A stretch of 64,000 bases of DNA from Alistipes sp. Lineage in GTDB: Bacteria; Bacteroidota; Bacteroidia; Bacteroidales; Rikenellaceae. Every line of letters begins with the position of its first letter. The first letter of the stretch is position 1. Made by a program: the position numbers and the translations under genes. The stretch spans positions 1 through 64,000 of the forward strand of contig JAFOBG010000005.1 of NCBI GenBank assembly GCA_017381935.1, read 5' to 3'. The notes beneath the pieces were generated by a model, which saw only the letters and a program-made list of their open reading frames with translations, was not told the origin of the DNA and searched no databases. Below are positions 26,070 through 35,129 of the stretch, in pieces.

Positions 26070-26903
26070 ATGAACTATATTGAGCTAACTATTTCAGTTC
26101 CCACATCGGAAATTGCCGAGATTTTGACAGCTGAGCTCTCAGAATTGCCATTTGACAGCTTTATGACAGAGCGAGGTCTGCTTAAGGCCTATATTCCACA
26201 GGATGCACTTGTGGAGTGTAAGGAGGAGGCTGATGAGATTTTAGAGCGTTACAATATCGAGGAGTATCGTTATGTGCAGATAGAGGCGCAGAATTGGAAT
26301 GCTATGTGGGAGAGTAACTTTGAGCCTGTAGATGTAGATGGCAGGGTGATGATTCGCGCCCCTTTCCACGCTCCAAATCCTAAGGCAGAGTTTGAGGTGG
26401 TTATAATGCCTAAGATGTCCTTCGGTACGGGCCACCATGCTACGACAAAGATGATGGTTGAGATGATTCTGGACTCGAATCTATCAGGTAAGCGAGGCCT
26501 TGATATGGGTAGTGGCACGGGTGTACTTGCCATTGCTGCCTGCAAGTGTGGGGCAGAGGCTGTAGATGCTGTAGATATAGATGACTTTGCTTATGAGAAT
26601 TGCGGCGAAAATATAGTTACTAATGGCGTGGCTGAGCGTCTAACCCCTATGTTGGGAGATGTAAGGGTGATTTCGGGACGCAAGTATGACTTTATCCTTG
26701 CCAATATCAATCGCAATATTCTTTTAGGTGATATGGATTGCTATCTGAAGAGCCTTAACGATGGTGGCGAGATATTCTTTAGTGGTTTTTTGGACGCAGA
26801 TGTTGAGGCGATGACCAAGGCGGCCGTTGAGCGAGGCCTTACATTACATTGCGAGCGCCATATAGATGGTTGGGCGGCTTTGTCATTTGTTAAACCTTTA
26901 TAA
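26070..26903 (+). CDS. prmA: Ribosomal protein L11 methyltransferase
   Basis: SAM-dependent trimethylation of ribosomal protein L11. The 277-residue product has the small N-terminal L11-recognition domain, the linker QNWNAMWESNFEPV, the MSFGTGHHATTKMM segment typical of PrmA, the SAM site LDMGSGTGVLAIAA and the NPPY-like FILANINRNIL. Divergent from xerD. Confidence 0.94.
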   Translation: MNYIELTISVPTSEIAEILTAELSELPFDSFMTERGLLKAYIPQDALVECKEEADEILERYNIEEYRYVQIEAQNWNAMWESNFEPVDVDGRVMIRAPFHAPNPKAEFEVVIMPKMSFGTGHHATTKMMVEMILDSNLSGKRGLDMGSGTGVLAIAACKCGAEAVDAVDIDDFAYENCGENIVTNGVAERLTPMLGDVRVISGRKYDFILANINRNILLGDMDCYLKSLNDGGEIFFSGFLDADVEAMTKAAVERGLTLHCERHIDGWAALSFVKPL

Positions 26904-26927
26904 GAGACCTAAAACTTAAGATAAATT

Positions 26928-27851
26928 ATGAAAAGACTACTTTTTGCTCTCTTTGCACTGCTTGCAGTCGCCACAACTGTTGCGCAGAGTCGTGCAGAGC
27001 GTATTTTGGCAGAGATTTTTGACCCAAACTCGGATTATGTTGTAGTGATAGCACACCGTAGCGATTGGCGACACTATCCAGAGAACTCTTTGGCCGCTAT
27101 GGAGGGCGCAATAGCTATGGGCGTAGATATGGTAGAAATTGATGTGCAGCGAACAGCCGATGGTGTGCTGGTCTGCTGTCATGATAGTTCTGTTGACCGC
27201 ACAACAACCGGTCAGGGTAAGGTAAAAGACCTTACGGCAGAGTATATCTCTACACTTAAGCTCAGAAATAAGCTGGAGGTTACCGAGTATGGCATGCCGA
27301 CCTTAGCAGAGGCATTAGACCTTTGTCGTGGCAGGGTGCTTATAAATATAGATAAGGGGTATAACTACTATAGCCAGATTTTAGAGATGCTTGAAGAGCG
27401 AGATATGGTACAGCAAGTAGTTATCAAGGGTAGCAAAAAACCTGCAACGGTGGCAAAGAAGTTTGCAGCGCACTCTCAGAATATGCTCTATATGCCGATA
27501 ATCAACTATAGAGCCCGTAATTGGGAGAAACATGGGCCTCTTTTTGAGAGTTATTTGGCAAGTGATGTGCCGACTGTGGCCTATGAGATATGTTGGGATG
27601 GCACGCTTAAGGGCGAGCGTAAAATCTTTAATCGAGTCCTTGAAAGCGGAGCTCGTCTGTGGGTGAATACCTTGTGGGATTCAATCTGTGGAGGTGCAAA
27701 AAAGAGCCTTAAGGATGACCGAGCACTTAATGGGAATGAGGATAAGGTCTATGGTAAACTGCTTAAGTATGGCGTTACTATGATTCAGACTGACCGCCCA
27801 CAGTTGCTTGTAAACTACCTTGAAAGTAAGGGTCGTCATACACTCAGATAG
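26928..27851 (+). CDS. Secreted glycerophosphodiester phosphodiesterase
   Basis: Hydrolyses glycerophosphodiesters to glycerol 3-phosphate and an alcohol. The 307-residue product has a signal peptide (ending VATTVAQ) and the GDPD core: VIAHRSDW with HR, YPENSLAAM, the metal-binding EIDVQ and CHDSSVDRTTTG, plus the TIM-barrel strand LINIDKG and a late TDRP. Expected in the periplasm. It lies 2 nt before an organophosphate antiporter gene, so the pair probably releases glycerol 3-phosphate and imports it. Confidence 0.9.
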   Translation: MKRLLFALFALLAVATTVAQSRAERILAEIFDPNSDYVVVIAHRSDWRHYPENSLAAMEGAIAMGVDMVEIDVQRTADGVLVCCHDSSVDRTTTGQGKVKDLTAEYISTLKLRNKLEVTEYGMPTLAEALDLCRGRVLINIDKGYNYYSQILEMLEERDMVQQVVIKGSKKPATVAKKFAAHSQNMLYMPIINYRARNWEKHGPLFESYLASDVPTVAYEICWDGTLKGERKIFNRVLESGARLWVNTLWDSICGGAKKSLKDDRALNGNEDKVYGKLLKYGVTMIQTDRPQLLVNYLESKGRHTLR

Positions 27852-27853
27852 CT

Positions 27854-29230
27854 ATGGGAGTGATTAGTTCGATTAAAAAGTTCTACTCTATTAGCGCCCC
27901 TATCCCGCAGAGGGAGGATGCTGAGCAGGCGTCGGGACAGAGATACTATCGTAGCTTGGCTTTCCAATCTTTTGTCGCTGCAACGGTTGGATATAGCCTC
28001 TACTATGTCTGTCGTACGAGCCTTAATGTGATGAAAAAGCCGATTATAGATAGTGGCTTTCTTGATGCGGCAGATTTGGGCCTTATAGGTAGCTGCCTGC
28101 TCTTTGCTTATGCTATCGGGAAGGCTATCAACGGTTTTGTATGCGACTATTGCAATATAAAACGCTTTATGATTACAGGCCTTGCTGTTTCAACTGCTGT
28201 AAACTTTACTTTGGGTATGTTGGGACTTGTTGAGAGCCTTCTGCCAACAGCAGTAACGGTAGTCATATTTGCGATATTGTGGGGTATAAATGGCTGGAGC
28301 CAGAGTATGGGCTCTCCGCCTGCAATTATATCTTTGTCTCGATGGTTCCCACTCTCAAAACGAGGCACATTCTACGGTATCTTTTCGGCAAGCCATAATC
28401 TGGGAGAGTTCCTCTCGTTTCTCTTTGTTGGCAATGTGGTGCTTGTTGCGGGGTGGCAATATGGTTTTGTCGGCTCAGCGGTTGCAGGTGTAATAGGTAT
28501 TGTAATTATCTACTTCTGCCTGCACGATACTCCTCAGTCAAAGGGACTTCCGCCTATTGAGGTGATAGCAAATGAGAAAACGGCTACAGAGGAGGATACA
28601 GCTACAATCCAGCGCCAAGTTATACGCACACCGGCTGTATGGATACTTGCTTGCGCAAGTGCAGCGATGTATGTGAGCAGATATGCAATAAATAGCTGGG
28701 GCGTGCTCTTCCTTGAGGAGGCAAAGGGCTTTCAGAGTGCAGATGCTGTATGGGTAGTATCAATCAATGCCCTGCTTGGAATCTTTGGAACGGTACTGTC
28801 TGGTTGGTTCTCGGACCGCCTCTTTAAGGGCGACCGCAGAGTGCCGGCTCTTATCTTCGGTGTGCTTAATACAATCTCTTTGCTTCTCTTTGTATATGGC
28901 GGTAATGCAATGTGGGTCAATGTTCTTGCAATGTCGCTCTTTGGCGTTGCAATGGGTGTGCTGATATGCTTTTTGGGTGGACTTATGGCTGTCGATATTG
29001 TACCTCGTAAGGCTACAGGAGCAGCATTGGGAATTGTCGGCATAGCATCATATATCGCTGCAGGCTTGCAGGATGTTGTCAGTGGTTGGCTTATAGATGC
29101 TAATATGATTGTTGGAGCAGAGGGTGAGCGAATATATGACTTTTCGTCAGCTACTGCTTTTTGGATAGTGGCATCAATAGTCTCATTCCTACTGCCTTTG
29201 CTAAATTGGAGGAGAAGAGCCCAATCATAA
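27854..29230 (+). CDS. Organophosphate:phosphate antiporter, GlpT/UhpC-type MFS
   Basis: Inner-membrane transporter of 458 residues with about 12 hydrophobic helices. The N-terminal YSLYYVCRTSLNVMKKPI, LIGSCLLFAYAIGKAINGFVCD and GWSQSMGSPPAIISLSRWF segments are typical of the OPA family, which exchanges glycerol 3-phosphate or hexose phosphates for inorganic phosphate. Pairing with the glycerophosphodiesterase favours glycerol 3-phosphate as substrate (inference). Confidence 0.87.
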   Translation: MGVISSIKKFYSISAPIPQREDAEQASGQRYYRSLAFQSFVAATVGYSLYYVCRTSLNVMKKPIIDSGFLDAADLGLIGSCLLFAYAIGKAINGFVCDYCNIKRFMITGLAVSTAVNFTLGMLGLVESLLPTAVTVVIFAILWGINGWSQSMGSPPAIISLSRWFPLSKRGTFYGIFSASHNLGEFLSFLFVGNVVLVAGWQYGFVGSAVAGVIGIVIIYFCLHDTPQSKGLPPIEVIANEKTATEEDTATIQRQVIRTPAVWILACASAAMYVSRYAINSWGVLFLEEAKGFQSADAVWVVSINALLGIFGTVLSGWFSDRLFKGDRRVPALIFGVLNTISLLLFVYGGNAMWVNVLAMSLFGVAMGVLICFLGGLMAVDIVPRKATGAALGIVGIASYIAAGLQDVVSGWLIDANMIVGAEGERIYDFSSATAFWIVASIVSFLLPLLNWRRRAQS

Positions 29231-29231
29231 C

Positions 29232-29270
29232 AGACAAAAAAATATCCACACACGTGGATATTTTTGTCTT
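29232..29270. terminator. Bidirectional terminator
   Basis: agacaaaaaaatatccac pairs with gtggatatttttgtct around a 4-nt loop, with A-run and U-run in the stem. It ends the GDPD-antiporter unit and probably also the DksA-like gene from the other side. Confidence 0.85.
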
Positions 29271-29284
29271 AGATAAGAGTGAAC

Positions 29285-29668
29285 TTACTTTCTTGCCTCT
29301 TTGGCCTCGATACACTCCGTAGCGTGTGGTACACGAAGCAGGCGCTCACGAGGGATAAGCTTACCGGTTGTTTTGCAGATGCCGTAAGTCTTATGCTCGA
29401 TACGGATTAGAGCCATTTCGAGATTCTTAATAAATTTGAGCTGATGTGCAGCCAAATGTTCACTCTCTTCTTTGGAGAGAGTCATTGCGCCCTCCTCCAG
29501 AACCTTGAAGGTAGGCGAGGTATCCTCGGTGTCGTTATCAGCCGAGCGAGTGATTGAGGCACGCAACTGCTCATAATCTTGTCGAGCGACCTCCAATTTC
29601 TCTAAGATAAGCGATTTAAACTCTGCTAATTCAGCATCGCTGTATCTTGTTTTAATATTCTCTGCCAT
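29285..29668 (-). CDS. TraR/DksA-family protein with a degenerate zinc finger
   Basis: A 127-residue protein with an N-terminal coiled coil (FKSLILEKLEVARQDYEQLRASI) and a C-terminal zinc-finger-like region, YGICKTTGKLIPRERLLRVPHATECIEAK in outline. Only two of the four canonical DksA cysteines remain: one in YGIC, one in ATEC; the others are Thr and Ala. DksA proteins bind the RNA polymerase secondary channel with ppGpp. Whether this form still holds zinc is uncertain. It stands alone. Confidence 0.8.
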   Translation of the reverse strand: MAENIKTRYSDAELAEFKSLILEKLEVARQDYEQLRASITRSADNDTEDTSPTFKVLEEGAMTLSKEESEHLAAHQLKFIKNLEMALIRIEHKTYGICKTTGKLIPRERLLRVPHATECIEAKEARK

Positions 29669-29807
29669 AGTTTTAAGGTTTTATTTTACCAAAATTAAAC
29701 ATAATTTCTCAGATATACAAATATCAGGCAGATTTTTTTACAATCATATCAGTTGTTATACACTCTCAATAGAGCTATTTAGAGACTAAAACTGCGGTAA
29801 AAACAAA

Positions 29808-29832
29808 TCAACGGGGCATTTAGCCCCGTTGA
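29808..29832 (-). terminator. Terminator of the FadL-type porin gene
   Basis: tcaacggggc pairs with gccccgttga around a 5-nt loop; on the minus strand it is followed by TTTGTTTTT. Confidence 0.85.
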
Positions 29833-29880
29833 CGACACACACACATTATAAAAACTGATTACCTCTTATGAGCAATGCTC

Positions 29881-31326
29881 TTAGAAGTGGAAATCCACAC
29901 CAAGTCCCCAAGCCCAACGAGAGTTCTTGAAGATATCTTTACCGCCTAAGTTGAGAGAGTTGTTGTTATAGACGGTTGACACTTTCTCTACCTGCTCATA
30001 GAATGGTTTCATCACACCTGCGTTGAGGCGAATGTGCTCGCTGAAGTTGTAAGCAAAACCAAGACCTACTGCATGAGCATTGATTGCAAAATCAAGGTCT
30101 GAGTAGAGGGCAGTATTGAGATTGTAATCTGTATATTGATAACCTGCACTTACCAGCCACTTGTCAGAGATTGTGTACTCTACGCCGGCAAGATACTCAT
30201 TTGTGTTGCCCAAGATTGTAGCAGTGTAGCTGTTCTGAGCCTTCTTATCGAAGTAGTGGTGCCACTCAAGGGTGAGAGTTACCTTGTCTGCAAAGGTGCG
30301 GCTTGCTGCGATAGCTAACAGTGCAGGCATGTCAGCAGGAGTGATACCGCCATCAGGGAAGATATTGCCAATTACAGGGTCCTTAGCAGAGACCTCTGCA
30401 GCAGAGGTTGTAAGGTCAAGGTCTGAACGGAACTCATACTTTACACTTGCAGCCCATCCCTTGTGGTTGAACATCAAAGCGACAACAGGAGATACGGCCC
30501 AACCCTTCTGCTTTACATCAAGAGTATGGTCAGATGTCATTGCTGCGTAGGTCATATACTGAGTATATGCAGCTAAAGCCTCTTGATTTCCGGCCTGAGC
30601 ACCTGCCTGATACTGACTTGCCATGGCGTTAAAGAACTGAGGTGCAGCAATCATTTGGTTTGTTGTCGGATTGAGCATCTGAATATTCTTTAGGTATCCA
30701 TTGTAGCTCTTAGATGCATAGCTAAGACGAGCTTGAGCAGCAACAGCTAACCAATCGGTGATACGGAATGATACACCCACCTGACCCTGGAAGGTCATAG
30801 AGTTACCCTTGATATTCATATCCATTGAATAAGGTAATCCTTGCTTACCACCTGTTGCAGCCATACCTACACCATAAGGAATCTGTGCAAGCATACTCTC
30901 AAAGGATGCAAGACCATTCTGATAGGTAGCAGAGCCTCCGCCTCCGCCGATTCCGAACGATGCCATAACCGCCCAACGCTTTTTCTTCCACACAAGGTCA
31001 AAGCTCGGAATCACCGGTGCGAATGTCTTTCCGACATACTCTTTTGTCGGATTACCACTATTATTTACATTGTATGCAAAAGCATCGAATGTAGAGATTG
31101 TCTTTTTGTTTTGAATAGCCTCCTGAATATTAAGAGAGAAGTGAAATCCATCTTTCATAAATGAAGCTCCGGCAGGGTTGTGATATACAGCATCCGGGTC
31201 AAGGGTTGTTCCACGAGCTACGCTGCGCAGGTATGCCGTTGCATGGTTCGTGTTTACATTTGTTCCGCCTGCAAAAGCAGTAGCTACCGCTGCGCATGAA
31301 ATAATTGTAAATAAAATCTTCTTCAT
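29881..31326 (-). CDS. Outer-membrane hydrophobic-compound porin, OmpP1/FadL family
   Basis: The 481-residue beta-barrel protein has a signal peptide (ending TAFAG) and the family N terminus in which the chain runs past ATAYLRSVARGTTLDPDAVYHNPAGASFM, the NPAG motif marking the hatch region. Amphipathic strands continue to a terminal Phe (GLGVDFHF). FadL proteins let long-chain fatty acids or other hydrophobic molecules diffuse laterally through the outer membrane. Monocistronic with a strong terminator. Confidence 0.88.
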   Translation of the reverse strand: MKKILFTIISCAAVATAFAGGTNVNTNHATAYLRSVARGTTLDPDAVYHNPAGASFMKDGFHFSLNIQEAIQNKKTISTFDAFAYNVNNSGNPTKEYVGKTFAPVIPSFDLVWKKKRWAVMASFGIGGGGGSATYQNGLASFESMLAQIPYGVGMAATGGKQGLPYSMDMNIKGNSMTFQGQVGVSFRITDWLAVAAQARLSYASKSYNGYLKNIQMLNPTTNQMIAAPQFFNAMASQYQAGAQAGNQEALAAYTQYMTYAAMTSDHTLDVKQKGWAVSPVVALMFNHKGWAASVKYEFRSDLDLTTSAAEVSAKDPVIGNIFPDGGITPADMPALLAIAASRTFADKVTLTLEWHHYFDKKAQNSYTATILGNTNEYLAGVEYTISDKWLVSAGYQYTDYNLNTALYSDLDFAINAHAVGLGFAYNFSEHIRLNAGVMKPFYEQVEKVSTVYNNNSLNLGGKDIFKNSRWAWGLGVDFHF

Positions 31327-31430
31327 TTTTCTAAAAAAAAATTAAATTGACGGTGGCGAAGATATAGCATTGAAGCGTATGACAAAAATTTAAGTGATAG
31401 GAACCGTCTGCTTGGGAAATTTTTGCCATT

Positions 31431-31466
31431 TTTAGGGGTGAAATTAGCTATTTAGGGGTGAAATTA
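31431..31466. repeat. Short direct repeat in the ileS upstream region
   Basis: tttaggggtgaaatta occurs twice, at 31431-31446 and 31451-31466, 20 nt apart (about two helical turns), which would suit an operator. The rest of 31327-31660 is AT-rich without a gene. Confidence 0.5.
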
Positions 31467-31609
31467 TCAATCTTTTAAATTGTGGAGAGCTAAAATTACT
31501 ATCTTTTTGTCTTTTTTTGAACCCTTCGCAAGGGCTTGGAAAGATACTCTTTTGCAGTTCTTTTAAAGCCTATATAAATATATGTATTGTAACTTTTGAG
31601 AAAAATTCG

Positions 31610-31617
31610 TACCTTTG
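31610..31617 (+). promoter_or_regulatory. -7 box of ileS
   Basis: TACCTTTG, 43 nt before the ileS ATG; a weak TTG lies about 20 nt upstream. Confidence 0.55.
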
Positions 31618-31660
31618 TACGATTATAGTCGAAATTAAGCAATAATATATAAATCAAGCT

Positions 31661-34600
31661 ATGAAATTTCAGGAGTACAAGAATCTCGATTTACCACAAA
31701 CTGCTGAGGATGTGCTGGGGTTGTGGGATGCGGAAGATACTTTCCGTAAGAGTATCTCTACACGTGAAGGCCACCCTGCTTTTGTGTTCTATGAGGGTCC
31801 GCCTTCAGCAAATGGAATGCCGGGTATTCACCATGTAATGGCGCGAACAATTAAAGATATTATTTGTCGCTACAAGACCCAGCAGGGTTTTAAGGTTCAC
31901 CGTAAGGCAGGTTGGGATACTCATGGTCTGCCTGTAGAGTTAGGCGTTGAGAAGACTTTAGGTATTACAAAGGAGGATATTGGCAAGAAAATTACCGTTG
32001 AGCAGTACAATCAGCACTGCCGTCAGGATGTGATGAAATATACTGACGTTTGGAGTAATCTTACTCGCCAGATGGGTTATTGGGTAAACCTTGAGGACCC
32101 ATATATCACATACGACAATAAGTATATTGAGACCTTGTGGCATCTGCTTAAGCGTCTGTTTGATAAGGGCCTGCTCTATAAGGGTTATACTATCCAGCCA
32201 TACTCTCCTGCAGCAGGTACAGGCCTTTCAACACATGAGCTCAACCAGCCAGGTTGCTATCGTGATGTTAAGGATACTACTTGTACAGCACAGTTCCGTG
32301 TAGTTCGCAATGAGAAGTCAGAGCATCTGTTTGCCGATGTCGAGGGCGAGCTCTTCTTCTTGGCTTGGACAACAACTCCATGGACCCTGCCTTCAAATAC
32401 TGCTCTTTGCGTTGGCCCAAACATTGACTATGTAAAGGTTAAGTGCAACAATCCATATACAGATGAGCGTCAGACTATTATTATGGCTTCAGACCTGGTT
32501 CCGACTCTCTTCGGTAAGAAGATGGAGGGCAAGTTCACTGTTACTGATGAGCATTACAACGGTAAGGAGCTTGAGGGTGTTCGCTATGAGCAACTTATCG
32601 GTTGGGTAAAGCCTATGGAGGAGTATGGTGATGCCTTTAGAGTAATTACAGGCGACTATGTAACCACATCTGACGGTACAGGTATTGTCCATATTGCTCC
32701 AACCTTTGGTGCTGATGATGACAGGGTAGCTAAGGCTGCAGGCATTGCACCACTCTTTGTAGTTGATGCTGCAGGTAAGAACTGCCCTATGGTGGATCGC
32801 TCAGGTCGTTTCTACCGTATTGAGGATATGGATAGCAACTTTGTGGCTAAGTATGTTAATGCCGACTATAGCCAGTGGGCAGGTCGTTATGTGAAAAATG
32901 CATACGACAGCCAGGCTACAGAGCAGACTCCTACTCTCGATGTTGATATTTGTGTGGCTCTGAAGGCTGAGAATAAGGCTTTCAAGATTGAAAAACACAC
33001 CCACTCATACCCACACTGCTGGCGAACAGATAAGCCGGTGCTCTACTACCCACTCGACTCTTGGTTTATCAAGGTTACAGAGCTTCGTGAGAGAATGGTT
33101 GAACTTAACAAGACTATCAAGTGGCAGCCTGAGAGTACGGGTAGTGGTCGTTTCGGTAAATGGCTTGAGGGTCTTACTGATTGGAACCTCTCTCGCTCTC
33201 GTTTCTGGGGTACTCCACTCCCTATTTGGGCAACTGAGGACTACTCTGAGATTAAGTGTATTGGCTCTGTTGAGGAGCTTATTGCCGAGATTGACCGTTC
33301 TGTAGCTGCAGGTGTAATGGCAGAAAACCCATATAAGGACTTTGTTGTGGGCGATATGTCTAAACAGAACTACTCTACAGAGCGTATTGATTTGCACAAA
33401 CCTTATGTTGACCGTATCGTTCTTCTCTCAAGCAAGGGGGAGGTGATGCACCGTGAGAGCGACCTTATTGATGTATGGTTTGACTCAGGAGCTATGCCGT
33501 ATGCTCAGTTGCACTATCCATTTGAGAATGCAGAGCTTTTCGATACTGTATTCCCTGCCGACTTTGTAGCTGAGGGTGTTGACCAGACTCGTGGTTGGTT
33601 CTATACTCTTCATGCTATTGCAACAATGCTCTTTGATAAGGTGGCATTCCGTAATATCATCTCTAACGGCCTTGTGCTTGATAAGAATGGTAATAAGATG
33701 TCAAAGCGTCTTGGCAATGCTGTTGACCCATTTGAGGTGCTCAATAAGTATGGTGCCGATGCTACTCGTTGGTATATGATTACCAACTCACAGCCGTGGG
33801 ATAACCTTAAGTTTGATACCGAGGGTGTAGATGAGGTTCGTCGTAAGTTCTTCGGAACACTCTACAACACATACTCATTCTTTGCTCTATATGCAAATGT
33901 TGATGGCTTTACAGGCAAAGAGGCGGTTGTTGCAGTTGAGCGTCGTCCTGAGATTGACCGTTGGATTATCTCTGAGCTCAATTCGCTTACAGCTCGTGTA
34001 ACAGAGGCTCTTGAGAATTATGACCCAACACCTGCAGCTCGTGCTATTCAGGAGTTTGTCTGTGAGAACCTCAGTAATTGGTATGTGCGCCTAAACCGTA
34101 AGCGCTTTTGGGGTGGCGGTATGACAGAGGATAAGCTCTCAGCATACCAGACACTCTACACATGTCTTGAGACAGTTGCAAAACTTGCAGCTCCATTTGC
34201 TCCGTTTATCTCAGACCGCATCTATCGTGATCTTAACGCTGTTAGTGGACACTGCACAGAGGAGTCTGTTCACCTATCAACATTCCCGGTATGCGATAAG
34301 AGTCTTATTAATGCCGACTTGGAGGAGATGACATACATTGCACAGAAGGTGTCGTCAATGGTACTTGCACTGCGTCGTAAGGTCAATATCAAGGTACGTC
34401 AGCCGCTGACAAAGATACTTATTCCTGTCCTTGATGCAGAGGTTGAGCGCCATATTGAGGCTGTTAAGGGCCTTATTGCAAGCGAGGTAAATGTTAAGGA
34501 GGTAGAGCTGATTCATAATACCACAGGTATAATTACTAAGCGTATCAAACCTAACTTTAAGACTCTCGGCCCTAAGTATGGTAAGTATATGAAGGCTATT

Positions 34601-35062
34601 GCAGCCCTTGTAGCTACATTTACACAGGAGCAGATTGCAGCCGTTGAGAATGGCCAGATTACAACTCTCGATATGGGCGCAGAGTCTATTGAGGTATCAG
34701 CTGCCGACTTTGAAATCACTTCAGAGGATATGCCGGGTTGGTTGGTAACTTCTGAGGGTAAGATAACCGTAGCACTCGATATTACCCTTACTCCGGAGCT
34801 GGAGAAAGAGGGTGTGGCTCGTGAACTTATCAACCGTATCCAGAATATCCGTAAGGAGTCAGGACTTGAGGTTACAGATAAAATCCGAGTAGAGGTTGAG
34901 GATATCGAGGCTGTCCATGACGCAGTAGCCGAGCATGGCTCATACATCGGCCAACAGACGCTTGCTGTAGAGGTAGTCTGCGCTGTGGCTCCTAATGGAG
35001 AGAATGTGGTTGACTCCGATGTGAATGACATTCCTTTGAAGATAGCAATCTCTAAGATTTAA
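31661..35062 (+). CDS. ileS: Isoleucyl-tRNA synthetase, eukaryote-like IleRS2 type with GIHH signature
   Basis: Charges tRNA-Ile. The 1133-residue class I synthetase has the Rossmann domain split by the editing domain (WTTTPWTLPSNTAL; GTGIVHIAPTFGADD), the second signature KMSKR at 679-683 in GNKMSKRLGNA, and the anticodon-binding domain. The first signature, normally HxGH, reads G-I-H-H at residues 55-58 after GPPSANGMP; the swap is characteristic of a subset of IleRS2 enzymes linked to very high mupirocin resistance. Length and the long C-terminal region also fit IleRS2. Single gene with its own promoter and terminator. Confidence 0.95.
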   Translation: MKFQEYKNLDLPQTAEDVLGLWDAEDTFRKSISTREGHPAFVFYEGPPSANGMPGIHHVMARTIKDIICRYKTQQGFKVHRKAGWDTHGLPVELGVEKTLGITKEDIGKKITVEQYNQHCRQDVMKYTDVWSNLTRQMGYWVNLEDPYITYDNKYIETLWHLLKRLFDKGLLYKGYTIQPYSPAAGTGLSTHELNQPGCYRDVKDTTCTAQFRVVRNEKSEHLFADVEGELFFLAWTTTPWTLPSNTALCVGPNIDYVKVKCNNPYTDERQTIIMASDLVPTLFGKKMEGKFTVTDEHYNGKELEGVRYEQLIGWVKPMEEYGDAFRVITGDYVTTSDGTGIVHIAPTFGADDDRVAKAAGIAPLFVVDAAGKNCPMVDRSGRFYRIEDMDSNFVAKYVNADYSQWAGRYVKNAYDSQATEQTPTLDVDICVALKAENKAFKIEKHTHSYPHCWRTDKPVLYYPLDSWFIKVTELRERMVELNKTIKWQPESTGSGRFGKWLEGLTDWNLSRSRFWGTPLPIWATEDYSEIKCIGSVEELIAEIDRSVAAGVMAENPYKDFVVGDMSKQNYSTERIDLHKPYVDRIVLLSSKGEVMHRESDLIDVWFDSGAMPYAQLHYPFENAELFDTVFPADFVAEGVDQTRGWFYTLHAIATMLFDKVAFRNIISNGLVLDKNGNKMSKRLGNAVDPFEVLNKYGADATRWYMITNSQPWDNLKFDTEGVDEVRRKFFGTLYNTYSFFALYANVDGFTGKEAVVAVERRPEIDRWIISELNSLTARVTEALENYDPTPAARAIQEFVCENLSNWYVRLNRKRFWGGGMTEDKLSAYQTLYTCLETVAKLAAPFAPFISDRIYRDLNAVSGHCTEESVHLSTFPVCDKSLINADLEEMTYIAQKVSSMVLALRRKVNIKVRQPLTKILIPVLDAEVERHIEAVKGLIASEVNVKEVELIHNTTGIITKRIKPNFKTLGPKYGKYMKAIAALVATFTQEQIAAVENGQITTLDMGAESIEVSAADFEITSEDMPGWLVTSEGKITVALDITLTPELEKEGVARELINRIQNIRKESGLEVTDKIRVEVEDIEAVHDAVAEHGSYIGQQTLAVEVVCAVAPNGENVVDSDVNDIPLKIAISKI

Positions 35063-35083
35063 TGTCCGCTTGTCGGATAACAA

Positions 35084-35114
35084 ACAGCCCGCTTTATTTA
35101 AAGCGGGCTGTTTT
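35084..35114. terminator. Terminator after ileS
   Basis: acagcccgcttt pairs perfectly with aaagcgggctgt around a 4-nt loop, followed by TTT. A smaller tccg-cttgt-cgga hairpin precedes it at about 35065-35077. Confidence 0.85.
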
Positions 35115-35129
35115 GTCTATCTATTGTAG

